DNA of 64,000 nucleotides, from NCBI RefSeq assembly GCF_036417845.1, contig NC_089982.1:64121684-64185683 (forward strand). Direction: 5' to 3'. Within the stretch, counting starts at the first letter, position 1, and every line of letters begins with the position of its first letter. Below are positions 29,148-41,700 of the stretch, one piece after another. The position numbers were made by a program, and so were the translations under genes. The stretch comes from Apteryx mantelli. Lineage: Eukaryota > Chordata > Aves > Apterygiformes > Apterygidae. A model generated the notes under the pieces. It did no database searches. It saw nothing but the letters and a program-made list of their open reading frames with translations, and was not told the origin of the DNA.

Positions 29148-32100
29148 CTGGGCTATTACTAGCAAGAGTTTGCTAGTAATAAGACTCAAAACATACCTCG
29201 ACTATGGGTATTCCTGAATTCCCAAAGGGAATTTAGCACTGAAGCTTTGAACACTGCCGCTTAATTCTTCATTTTAGTGTAGTGAATGGTGTGTAACCTC
29301 ATGACAGTTGTTGAAATCATTAAGAATCAAATTATAAGAGCTGTTGGAGATTTTGCAGTTTAAATTAAAGCCAGCTTGCTACACAAACATCCAGTTTATG
29401 CATTTCAGAACTATTTCACATATTTATTCCCTTCCAATGCTCTACTTTCCCTGAACATTAGTTTTGACCAAATTTAAGAAATTGTACAATTTGGAAAAAA
29501 ATGTAATCATTTTTAACCCTCTTAAGCCTTTAAGACTGAGAATTTTTAACTAGGTATTTAAAATTAATGTGAATTGAAAGGTGAAATTTTGATCCAACTG
29601 AAGTAAAAAATAAAAAAAAATATATTGCCCAAGTGTTATATTGATTGTTTTGTTGTATGGCAGAACAATATATTTTCACTTTTTTATTCTTTGATGCAAT
29701 ACAAATGGAAGAAAAACCTAACAATTTGTGTGTAACTCCTGTTAAAATTGTTTTTCTTACCTTTCTGCTATAACAGTATAGTTGTCAAAATAAATTATGT
29801 CTCAAAGTCTTTCCTTTCTCAGCATAGCTTTTTTCTTTTTTCTTTCTACACAAAAACTGAAATGTAATAACATACTTTAATGAACTTATCTTAAATGACT
29901 GCCTTAGGCGAAAAGCAATTTAAGTACAAAGAATAAAATGAAACCTTAATATGTGTCACTAATCAAGAACGTACAAATAGATCCTGATTTTGACAAGAGC
30001 TGGTACAAACAGCCTGTTGCCTTAGAAAGATAGCACTCTAACCTAAATTATTATAGATATCTCTAGTGTCAAAAGCATGACTATTTTATATCATATGCAT
30101 TTTCCTTCTGAACTCTAGAGGCTCAGTTCACCAAAGGGTTGTGCTGTAGAATGTTTTTTCACAGATTACAACAGAAAAAAAAAGGGGAAACATTATATTC
30201 AAGTATGCTTGCACAATGATGTCCATGACATCCCTTTCAGTGTATTGTAGTGTACTGTCCTCTCTTTTACATGGAAATATTTCAGTCTGGTAAAAGAAGC
30301 CCCAGGGAAGAAACAATGCTCACTCTTGCTAATCTAATGGTCAAGATAAAAACAGACTGTCTTTGCTTTGGTAATACAGCATTACCAAATTATCCACTAT
30401 GTAAATTGGTGCTTAGCTACTGACCAGGTGAATATCGATTCCCCAGTATCCACCATGTGTTAGATACCTTCATAATCAGGACAGTTAGTGGTCAGATTCA
30501 TTTTTTCTTCTATATAGTTTGTGTTCAAAAAGTTCACACTATTATGCAAAGCTTAGAATACAGCTATATTAATACTCCATATTTATGTAAATTACCAGTG
30601 AGACATAGTGAAATTGTTTATTTTTTCCTATTAGGATAACAAACATTATATTTTATTATATTATTAGAATGAATAATTAATCAGTTTTTGTTGTAGTTGT
30701 TAAATAACAGATAAATGAACTACTGATTTATAGTGATTTCCACAATGTCTTTCATTCCAAACTCATTTATACTGTAATGGTCTGAAAGGTGTTCTAATAG
30801 CATGAGTACCACATTTGATTATTTTCTTTTGCATAAGTAGTCTTACATAAATTATTTGGTCATATGTCAAATTGATATATCAGTGATGATACAAGAAAAC
30901 TCAGGAAATGCCCTTTCTGTAAGAGGGAGAATCCTCCAGTGTCAGATAATTACCTACACATAAAATCAGCTGCCTAATTCAGTTTTACAAATAGATAGGA
31001 TTAGTGCTGCACTTACAGGACCAGATGGTGACCTAGTCTGTTTGCATCTTTTTTTCCTTTAGATTTGGGATGGGAGCTGAGGTGTGTTAGAGTGTGCAGA
31101 TCTTTTACTTAGGCAGTTAAATCAAAGTGTGTGCAAAGTGTGCATAACTTTTACTTTACTTAGGTAGTCTAATTCCAAGTTTGAGGGACGTCCCTGCAGA
31201 TTGACTGCATTGCTTCCCGGCAACAAAATTGCTGAAGAAGGTGTGTGTTTCTGCAGTGTTTTGAGCCATAGCCTATATTCTTAGATGTGCTGGTGTAGCA
31301 GCATTGCGTTATCACATATTCAGGGATCATGAGTCAAAAAGGAGTTTATTTCTAAAAATTTTTAATCCATATTTTATTGAGTTATATTTTGCCATCTTAA
31401 TATTAGCAAGACTGTTTATATTTTCATACTCTGATTTCTATTTATCACATGGATGATTTATTAAACAACATTAAGATCAAAATCAACAGGAAAACAACAA
31501 CAAAAATACAATACAATACAATCATATATATTATTTATCATTTTTCTTATATTTTTAACCACAGGTTCATATTCTTTTTAAGCAGTTGTACATATTTGTA
31601 CCTCTCTTAGCCTGATTAGCCTAAAAGTAGTATCCTGGATGTTAAAGTTTTAAACTCTAACAGAAGCTGTTAAGATTTAACTGAATTAACAAAAATAAAT
31701 GTAAAAAATGAGTCCTAGCCACAGGAAGATGTCCTTTAGGTTAACAGGAGTTAAGGATTTAATTTCTCTCAAAATCAGAGCACTGCACATGGGCTTAGGT
31801 GTCTCAGTCTTACAAAGTATAAAATGTAGCCTACAAATGCTTAAATCCTCAGCCCTTCTTTTCCTGCCCTGTCTGCATCACACATATGCTATATTTTTTA
31901 TTAACTTATTTTTCCTTAAGTAAACAAGAGAAATATACCTAAATATAAGAAAGGGTTAATACTTATAGAATGTACATTGTATGTAGACAGACTCTGGTAG
32001 CCATTTTACACTAAACTTACAGCAAAGAGAAAATAATGCTGCTTTCCATTTCAAATAACAGAAGCATTGTACTGATTCTTTAACAGAAGAATATTGAATA

Positions 32101-32750
32101 AGTGTCTGAAAGACTCAATACTCAGCAACAGAAAATTTCTGAAATTTCCCCATCACCAGAATTATTTTAGAACAGTTTGGCGTATCTCCAGTCTCAAAAA
32201 TCTCTCATTCACAGTTTATTGAGACTTGAATTATCTTTGCTAGTCACTGTGTAATGGCTAATCAATATTATCTATGAAAATACCTAAAGGCATTATAATG
32301 ATGAAGAATTTAAAGGTTTGTCTGATTCATGCAGTCAAATATATAGCTTATTATGTGCTTTTTATGCTAAGACAACTTATCAGAAAACATGCTACTAAAC
32401 GACTTCCAAAACATCTTTAATGAATATCTTCCTTAAAGCTTACAGAAAACACCACTGAAGTATATTAAGCTCTTAAGAAGATTATAGATGCAATATATAA
32501 TATGTATGTCAAAGCATGACAGGCTAAATGGCCTGAACAAAGATGAGCTACGCTGTGTATCTGCTTACTTAATTTCAAATACCTATTTCAAGATATTTTT
32601 AGAAGTAAATCTCCATCAAAATACTACATACCTCTAAATTCAGTCATGATATAGCTATGGACTCATCCATTACCTTGATGCCAGGATGGATTTCTATTTT
32701 GATATGAGGTAAGGACTCTATGCTTTAATTCCCTTTTTTTCTTAATTTTC
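29148..32750. other. AT-rich non-coding region
   Basis: No gene, repeat or RNA recognised. Frames are below 75 codons. Confidence 0.6.
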
Positions 32751-33361
32751 TCACAGAATCACACAATGGTTGGAAGAGACTTCTGCAGATCATTTAGTCC
32801 AACCCCCCTGCCCAAGTCAGCTACAACAGGTCGCTCAGGACTGTGTCCAGTTGGGTTTTGAGTATCTCCAAGGGTGGAGCTTCCACAACCTCTCTGGGCA
32901 ACTTGTTCCAGTGCTCACAGTAACAGTTGTTTCCTATGCTGAAGTGGAATCTCCTGTATTTCAGTTTCTGCCCATTGCTTCTGTCTTGTCACTAGGTACC
33001 ACTTAGACGAGTCTGATCCTTGTCTTCTTTACTCCCTCCCATCACACATTGATACACACTGATAAGATCCCCCCAAGCCTGCTCTTCTCCAGGCTAAACA
33101 GTCCCAGCTTTCTCAGGCTCTTCTCCTATGACAAAGAGTCCAGTCCCTTAATCATCTTCACTGAGTTTGCCTTAGTATGTCCATATGTCTCTTGTATTGG
33201 AGAGCCCAGAAATGGACCCAGCCCTCCAGATGTGGTCTCACATCTGGAGCTGAGTGGAGAGGAAGCATCACTTCCCTCGACCTGCTGGCAACATTCTTCC
33301 TAATGCAGCCCTCTTAAAGACAAGAGGGATATTTGCTTTCTTCCAGTCTTCAGGAACCTCC
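32751..33361 (-). mobile_element. CR1 fragment with internal deletion
   Basis: On the plus strand it starts with the reverse CR1 tail (tcacagaatcacacaatggt) and runs back through the last part of ORF2. At about 33319 it jumps to the reverse of a much earlier RT region (codons for [11 protein letters not shown]). Some 800 bp of ORF2 is therefore missing. Sequence is closest to the copy at 20990-21555. Confidence 0.85.
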
Positions 33362-35376
33362 TAAAAACCAAAATGGAGCCTTTAAAAATTCCCTTGATAC
33401 ACATGCCTGTTCCTGTCCAAGGAAATCTTTAGTAAAATATGAAAGATTTATATGATATGAAGAGAAAACAGAGTGAGATAAGGAAGACTGTTACAGCATT
33501 ATGATTTGAATCATATAATGCATTATATTTATTGTGTAATATAAAACGCAAAAGTCGTATTGTCCTAAATTTGCACTTTTTCATTTTGATTAATCTCAAC
33601 TGAGTTTTAGGTTATGTAACAAAATGTTTCAGAATTGTTAAAACTGAAAGAAAGTCAAACTATTGATATATTTTTATTATTTCCACTTCCAAAAGAAAAC
33701 TTTTCCTTTGGAAAAAAAATCTGTAATACCACTGACTGCTTCCAAATTCATTTTCCTATTTTAAAAGGTGCTTTTCTTCAATATGTACACTATGGCTAGT
33801 TGTTAAGAATACATGCACACTCATGCACACACACATACTTACACACACATATATGTTTTCTATTCATTTGCTTTTCAGAAATTAAATCTCAACAGTTAAA
33901 ATACCCCACTTCTCACACAGATTACACTGTTTTATCAGTATGGCCTGGGGCAATGCTGCAGTTGAATGGTTTGCTGAAGTTATCCATTGAAAATTATATC
34001 TTTCATGTTCTTGGAAAATCAAATATTTCTGATAAATATAATCTTTACAATAAAATTGAAACTGGCAGAACTTGGGACCCAGGGGTTGCCAGGTTAACTG
34101 TATGGTGCATTTAAACTAACAACTGAAATTCTGGGTGACATAGTTGGTTCAGTGACATCCCTAGGGCTTCTGTTTGATTTTGCAGCGTGCATGGAAGCAT
34201 TTTCTAGTAGTTCATGAATACTGTGGAACCCTAAAGAACACATCTGCAGTAAAAAAGAGCTTATCCATCTAAGTGCAGCATGATCAATATAAGGTATTTG
34301 TAACCTATGTAAAACATAACTCCCCTTCACAAAATATATGCCATTTTAACAATAAAAAAGCATTTTGACCTACATAGGTATAGTCTATTACCTGAAATAC
34401 TATCTCATGATGTTTAGCAGCATAACATAAATAATATCAAATGTGAGTGGCAGAATCTAGCTTGATAAAGCTATGTACTTAATTTATACTTATTTTGTTG
34501 TTATTGTTTCCTCTAGAAGTTATATTCTTGTTTGTACACAATATTATTACATATTTTATATATTTTTCTTCTTCTCATTTCATTTTCCTGGTATTTTGTG
34601 TAAATAGAATAGCTCTTAACATTTCTGATTATTGTAGAGGACTGTTATACATAATTAGAGAGTATTAAAAAACATGTAAATAGCTTAACGATGCTCAATC
34701 ACAAACAGGCAATAGAGAATAGCTAGGCTACTTATCTTTTTGAATGATACTGGAGGTGTGCTTGTATTTCAGTTATTAACTTTTCCTCAGATTATGCACA
34801 TTCTAAACCTGCCAAAGGTCTTCATGATATTCTCTTACTCATAATTCCGAAACTCTTGCTAATAATTCTGTAAGAAAGTTCGCACATAGCTCAGGAGATG
34901 GTAAGTTAATAGATGCACCTATCAGACTAGAATAACCAGTCCTTATTTTCCTTACTTTTTGCAAAATTTGCACAGAATTTCTTAAATCCACTATAGCTTG
35001 CACTAGAAGAGGGATTTTTTTTTCCTCATAAATTTCAGAGGGTTATTTTATCCTACAAAGGGCTGCTAACTGTACTTAATCCATGCATACAGCTCCATTT
35101 GATGTCAAAGAAAGTTCCACTACAAGCTGAAGTCAGATAATATGCTAAAAGTGTTTGGCATCATAACTAGAATGTATGCTAAATCTGCTGTCAATTTTCT
35201 TAAAAAGACTCAGCAGAGTTAAATGAAAACTATGCAACAGCCAGTGCCCTTGATTTAATATTTGTCTAGGATTTATCCAGACATCTGAGCACAAGCTTTT
35301 GAATAGATTGGTTTAAAAACAGATCAAGACTAGAGGGAGAGATCACAGGGCTGGAACAAAAAGCTTGGTTAAGTTG
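33362..35376. other. AT-rich non-coding region
   Basis: No gene recognised. There is a short CA-rich stretch near 33815-33855. A 104-codon frame at 33800-34114 looks like chance. Confidence 0.6.
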
Positions 35377-37367
35377 AAGCAAAGGAGGCAGGAGACCTGC
35401 ATGGATGAGCAAGGAGCTCCTGGCAAAACTCAACCAGAAGAAGGAAGTATACAGAAAGTGGAAAGGGGGACAGGCCACTTGGGAGGAATATAGGAACGTT
35501 GTCAGAGTATGCAGGGATGCGACGAGGAAGGCTAAGGCCCGTTTGGAATTAAATCTGGCAAGGCATGTCAAGGACAGCAAGAAGGGCTTCTTCAAATACA
35601 TCAGTAGCAAGAGGAAGACTAGGGAAAATGTGGGCCCTTTGCTGAATGGGGTGGGTGCCCTGGTGACGAAGGATGCAGAGAAGGCAGAGTTACTGAATGC
35701 CTTCTTTGCTTCAGTCTTTACTGCTCAGGCCAGCCCTCAGGAACCCCAGTTCCTGGAGGCAAGAGAGAAAGTCTGGAGAGAGGAAGACTTTCCCTTGGTG
35801 GAGGAGGAGTGGGTTAGAGATCATTTAAGCAAACTTGACACCCACAAATCCATGGGCCCTGATGGGCTGCACCCACGAGTGCTGAGGGAGCTGGCAGATG
35901 TTATTGCTAAGGCACCCTCCATCATCTTTGAAACGTCATGCCTGAAGACTGAAAGAAAGCCAATGTCACCCCAGTCTTCAAAAAGGGCAAGGAGGAGGAC
36001 TCAGGGAACTACAGGCCAGTCAGCCTCACCTCTATCACTGGAAAGGTGACGGAGCAGCTCATCCTGGAAGCCATCTCTAAGCATGTGGAGGAAAAGAAGG
36101 TGATCAGGAGTAGTCAGCATGGCTTCACCAAGGGGAAATCATGCCTAACCAACCTGATAGCCTTCTCTGATGGAATGACTGGCTGGGTAGATGAGGGGAG
36201 AGCAGTGGATGTTGTCTACCTTGACTTCAGCAAGGCTTTTGACACTGTCTCCCATAACATCCTCACAGACAAGCTCAGGAAGTGTGAGCTAGATGAGCGG
36301 ACAGTGAGGTGGATTGAGAACTGGCTGAATGGCAGAGCTCAGAGGGTTGTGCTCAGCGGCGCAGAGTCTAGTTGGAGGCCTGTAGCTAGCGGTGTCCTCC
36401 GGGGTCAGTACTGGGTCCAGTCTTGTTCAACTTCTTCATCAATGACCTGGATGAAGGGACAGAGTGCACCCTCAGCAAGTTTGCTGCTGATGATACAAAA
36501 CTGGGAGGAGTGGCTGATACGCCAGAGGGCTGTGCTGCCATTCAGAGAGACCTGGACAGGCTGGAGAGTTGGGTGGAGAGGAACCTCATGAAGTTCAACA
36601 AAGGCAAGTGCAGGGTCCTGCACCTGGGGAGGAATAACCCCATGCAGCAGTACAGGTTGGGGGTTGACCTGCTGGAAAGCAGCTCTGCGGAGAAGGACCT
36701 GGGAGTGCTGGTGGACACCAAGTTAAGCATGAGGCAGCAATGTGCCCTTGTGGCCAAGAAGGCCAATGGTATGCTGGGGTGCATCAGGAAGAGTGTTGCC
36801 AGCAGGTCGAGGGAGGTGATTCTCCCCCTCTACTCAGCCCTGGTGAGGCCACATCTGGAGTACTGCGTCCAGTTCTGGGCTCCCCAGTACAAGAGGGATG
36901 TGGCACTACTGGAGCAAGTCCAGCGAAGGGCCACAAAGATGATTAGGGGACTGGAGCATCTCTCTTATGAGGAAAGACTGAGAGAGCTGGGCTTCTTTAG
37001 CCTAGAGAAGAGAAGGCTGAGAGGAGATCTTATCAATGTGTACAAGTATCTGAAGGGAGGGTGTCAAGAGGATGGGACCAGACTCTTGTCAGTGGTGCCC
37101 AATGACAGGACGCAAGGCAATGGGCACAAACTGAAACACAGGCAGTTCCATCTGAACATGAGGAAAAACTTTTTCACTGTGAGGGTGACAGCACACTGGA
37201 ACAGGTTGCCCAGAGAGGTTGTGGAGTCTCCTTCTCTGGAGATATTCAAAAGCTGCCTGGATGCAATCCTGTGCAATATGCTCTAGGTGACCCTGCTTGA
37301 GCAGGGGGGTTGGACTAGATGATCTCCAGAGGTCCCTTCCAACCTCAGCGATTCTGTGATTCTGTGA
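35377..37367 (+). mobile_element. Young 5'-truncated CR1, same subfamily as the full-length copy
   Basis: It begins inside ORF2 at aagcaaaggaggcaggag and ends with the octamer tail gattctgtgattctgtga. It follows the split copy closely throughout. It also preserves the uninterrupted sequence across the ERV target (aaaatgtgggccctttg at about 35627), so it works as an internal empty-site reference. Confidence 0.95.
35378..37286 (+). pseudogene. CR1 ORF2 C-terminal part (RT), frameshifted
   Basis: Linker plus reverse transcriptase of CR1 in three frames: 35405-35940, 36046-36440 and 36423-37286. A deletion of about 17 bp near 35940 removes part of the GEVPEDWKK segment. A one-base deletion falls in the GVPQGS motif (about 36395). 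The catalytic FADD motif has gained three bases and reads FAADD. The YLDFSKAFD motif is intact. A dead copy despite its youth. Confidence 0.9.
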
Positions 37368-38358
37368 AAAAGATCACTGGATTTTGTGAAAAATGATTAC
37401 GTTGCCTGAAAAAAAAAAAGAAGTGAGGCTAGAGAGGCCTGAGAAAGTAATGGATTCCTGTTCAAGAGCCCTGTCACTGCAGAAGAGAATTTAAAGAGCC
37501 AGATTCTCATCTGACATAATGTAGCAAACATCCACCAGCCTGTATTTTTTCTCCCTGAATTTGAATTCAAAAAATGCAATTTGAAGACAGAAAAGTACAA
37601 ACTTCTGTGCACAAGTACACAAAAGAATGTCAAGACTCTGTTTAGCTAATGGAACCAGAGTCCCTGTGAGCACAGTAGATAGGAGAATGCGTTAGGGTAG
37701 TCAGATAATTTTAACTGAAGAGAAATTGCTACTATAGTATATAAGCAAAACCAATACCATTTTGTTATATTTATAATCTCCATGGTGCTCTTTAAATGGC
37801 TTCTTGACACTGCAGACTAATTCTCATCCTGGATAAACACATAATATGAACATCTTATGCTTAATTAAAATATCCAAAGCCCAAGAAAATCTTGTTGACA
37901 CAGATCAAATACATCATGTAACATGTCAACAAGGTCTACCAGTTAATTTATTCTAAAAATATCTTTCTGCCAGTTCATTTAATTATCATTTGTCTCTTCC
38001 TAGTTCACAAGGAAAAAATATTTCCAAGCAAGAATGGACATTATTCCATTCCTCCAAGTAATATTTCTCAATCATAATTTTTGGTGAATAAGATCATCAT
38101 GGGAAAATCGTTGTTCAGATACTTGACTCTGAAACAGGAATATCTGTTCCAGGAATGTCACAGTGAATACTTATTTGCAATGTGATTTATTTAAAAGAAA
38201 GTTGCTTTCACACTTCAGCTGGATTTTTCTATGGCAACATAAGATAAAATGTTAGAAAAAACAAGATATAGTTCAGAATTCCATTACTAAGTAGCATATG
38301 CAATTCTATGTAGATAATATACAGAAGACATTTCCTGAGAAGTAATGATAATGAACAT
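37368..38358. other. AT-rich non-coding region
   Basis: Nothing recognised. Short chance frames only. Confidence 0.6.
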
Positions 38359-38711
38359 ATATGGAGTTCAACAAAGGCACGTGTAAAGTGCTAGTGTCAG
38401 GGATGGAGTAACCCCTTGAAACAGTACAGGATGGAGCTGAATATCTAGAAAATAACTTTGCAGAAAAGTCTGGGAGTCCTGTGAACAACATGTGGAACAC
38501 AAATCATCAGCGTGCCCTTGCAGCAAAAAAGGCCAACCATATCAGGATGAGCTGTATTAGCAAGAGCATTCATCTCTATTCAGTCCTTGTGAAAATGCAT
38601 ATAGAGTTCTGCATCCAGAGCGCTGGCTCCCCAATACAGGAAAGATGCTATCATACTGAAACAAGTTCAGCAGAGGGACACCAAGGTGGTCAGGGGGCTG
38701 GAGCACAGGAT
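38359..38711 (+). mobile_element. Old CR1 fragment, truncated at both ends
   Basis: A diverged piece of CR1 ORF2, from gagttcaacaaaggcacgtg through cccttgcagcaaaaaaggcc to gacaccaaggtggtcagggg. The 3'UTR and tail are missing. It corresponds to 10857-11225 of the long copy. Confidence 0.82.
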
Positions 38712-41700
38712 GTATAAAATATATTTTATTATTTTTGCTCGTCTTCATCCAAAAATTCTACACAGAGCTGTGAAGTTTAAAGAGTTTAACAGTCAGTTTA
38801 CACAGGTGGGATAGGTGAAATGAATTAGAAAAGCTTTATGCTAAAATGGATGAGTTCTCCAAATGCTGTAGGTAATTTCCTCCCTCACCTGCCAAAAAAG
38901 AAAGAATGATATTTTCTTGGATCTAAGAAATAAGGTTCAAAGCATCTACTGGCTTTAGGCACTGCAGAACCTAATCTTCAGTAAGATTTAAAATCCATTT
39001 TCCTTGCTACTTCATGGAATGATTAGTATCACCTTCTTTTTTTTCCCAGTTTTCTTCAAATTGCTGCCATACTGCAGGCTGGATCTTGCAATAGCCCTAT
39101 CAGATGAGAGAGGAAAGGTTTCAGTTCAGTCAGAGATGTTATATATTGTTATATACCAGTGTCCAGATACAGCAAGCTTTATTGAATCACCCATGCACAA
39201 TCCCACACTTGAACTCCATATTCTTTAGAAGCTGAAACGTATCTCATGTTAAGGCTTGTTCTTGGGACTTCCCAGTTGCCATCCAGCCAGTGCCCTCAAC
39301 ATCTGCATTTGTAACCTCACAGAGAGGGTGATTTACCCTGCAAAACAATGCAATTGTCGTCTCTTTAGAATTATGTAAAACAAAAACATATGGATTCACC
39401 TAAAATTTCAGCTTGCCTCACCTTGTCAAATTGACTGGGAAGTAAAAGACACTTGTGGTGATACTGGCCAGAAAGCTTTTGAGTTATTGCCTTAAATTTG
39501 CAAGGCAACTGACCCAGGTGGACAGAGTCAATGCATCTATTCAGGTGGAAACCAATTAATAGCTTCTATGTGAAACCACTTAGAATAAGGGCTCTTATTT
39601 GGCCTGTGTACCAACAAGTAGAAAAATGAGACACTTTGCAAGGGCATCTGGTGTATTAGTTATTTTTTTCTGTCTTTTCTGGAGGTTAAATATAAATTTC
39701 TTTCTACAGGAATAAAAATTTACTATATTTTCTATGATTACTATAATGTCTGATGGTTTGAAAATACTTAGAATTCCTATATTTAAATATTTTTTTCAGT
39801 CAGTTAAAATTGGACAGAAATTGCACAGGAAGAGAAAGTACTACACCATTTTATTTCAGGAAGATAGTAATTATTTATTTGAATGAGGGAGAAAAAAGGT
39901 GCAGTTCCAACAACATATTTTTTTAAAAGGCATTTTATTATGCTTAGTTTATCATTCTGAAAATAATTTTGCTAGTTAAATAATGTCTCTGATAGAAGAA
40001 CAGCTGAAAGTACCAAAACACACTTAAGCTCCAGTCATGATTCTGGAAGTGAAAGAAGTATAGAGCAGTTAGTTACATGCCAGGAAATACATGTGGAAAG
40101 AAGGACGAAGTGCAGAAGGAATTTAGAACTGCTACATACAGATACAAAAAGGTAAAAAATCACTAGAAAAACAATGAACTTATTTAAAGTAAGAGTGCAC
40201 ATTTGCATTTTGAAATATCTATATAGGGATTATAGGAAAATGCATATACATTATGATGGAATCTTAAAAGGGTAAAGGGAGAAAGAAAATTAAAAAGATT
40301 TTCTCTCATCACATATATGGGTCATTTCTCTCTAGGGGAGCAGACTCAACTACTTCTCTTCATGAATAAGCATAGGTATACAAAAATAGTTTTCTTGTAT
40401 TCGCATAATATTTAAGGATATTCTGACTAAATTTGATCAAGTTATTAGTGATTTAGTGAGATATTAGTGCCTAATATTTTGAATGGTATTTATGTAAAGT
40501 ATTTTTTAATTTGGAGAAACCATCCTAGCTAGAGGCCAGCCAACATCTCTAATATCATACTCTACTCAGTATGGGGAAATTACGGATCAGTGGCAACTCT
40601 CAGCTTAAGATCCTAGCTTCTTAGCAAGGGCAGTATTAATGTGATGTTTCCATTGGGAAAATTGTCATGCCTAGTTCTAGAAAAGATGTTACCCATCACT
40701 AGGGTAACTGAAACTATTAACCAAAAACAATTTAAGTTCAGACTAATTAAATTTGTTCCTGTTCCATTTCCCCCTATGGATTTTCATCATCATCATTAAG
40801 AATGTCAGAAGCTCTCTTTCTTTTCTTCTACCACATACAGTTTTGCAACAGTTTTAATTCAGTTTTCTTTGCTGTCTGTCATTCCAGAGATTTGTTACAG
40901 GCAGCTGATATTGCTGGTATTAGCAGAAAGAAAGAAACATCCTCAGCACTGTCTGTTTGAAGTGAAGCTCCAGATGGATTCACTGTAATTAATGCGATAG
41001 CTATGTTATAACAGAAACACTAAAGATAAAACCAAAACTAAAAAAAGCAAACACATCTATTTATGAATTGACGTGGACTGTTGGTTAGAAATGGCAAAGA
41101 AACCCATGTCTGTATATGAAATCTTGTGAACATTTGTTGACATATGAACAACAATTTATATGAACTATAAGAAAGTCCATTAGCTAAAAAGAAAGTTCAA
41201 TTAGCTAAAAGATGCAAATGGAGAGAATGTGTAATGTTTCTTCATTTTAAAAGGCTACATCACTAGATTTTTATTAGAGATTAATTTTGGTTCACTCTTG
41301 ACAGCTGCTGACAAGTAAAGTTTCATATACCTCAAACTTCTGGGAAAACTCTAATGTATCAAAAACACCAAATAGTACACTGACTCAAGAATTCTAAACT
41401 ATAAAAGAAGAAATGTATTAATTTAAACTAAATACTATAGTATGAATATTTCAGTTGTATAGTTCTGTATTTGTGGATATAACTATGGACATAACTAGAT
41501 ACTTTTCTATACATAGATCCAGAAAAATAATTGGGAATAAAGACAGCTTTGTACATTTTCAAGCTTGTGATCGATCAGTCACAAGCACGCCAATTGCTAG
41601 CCTTCCTTAGAAAGGATATAAATACAGTGTAGGTGAAGAATGCTAGCTAACCAATAGCTTGAAAAGCTTCTACACGTTCTAAGTCATCTGACTAAAATGC

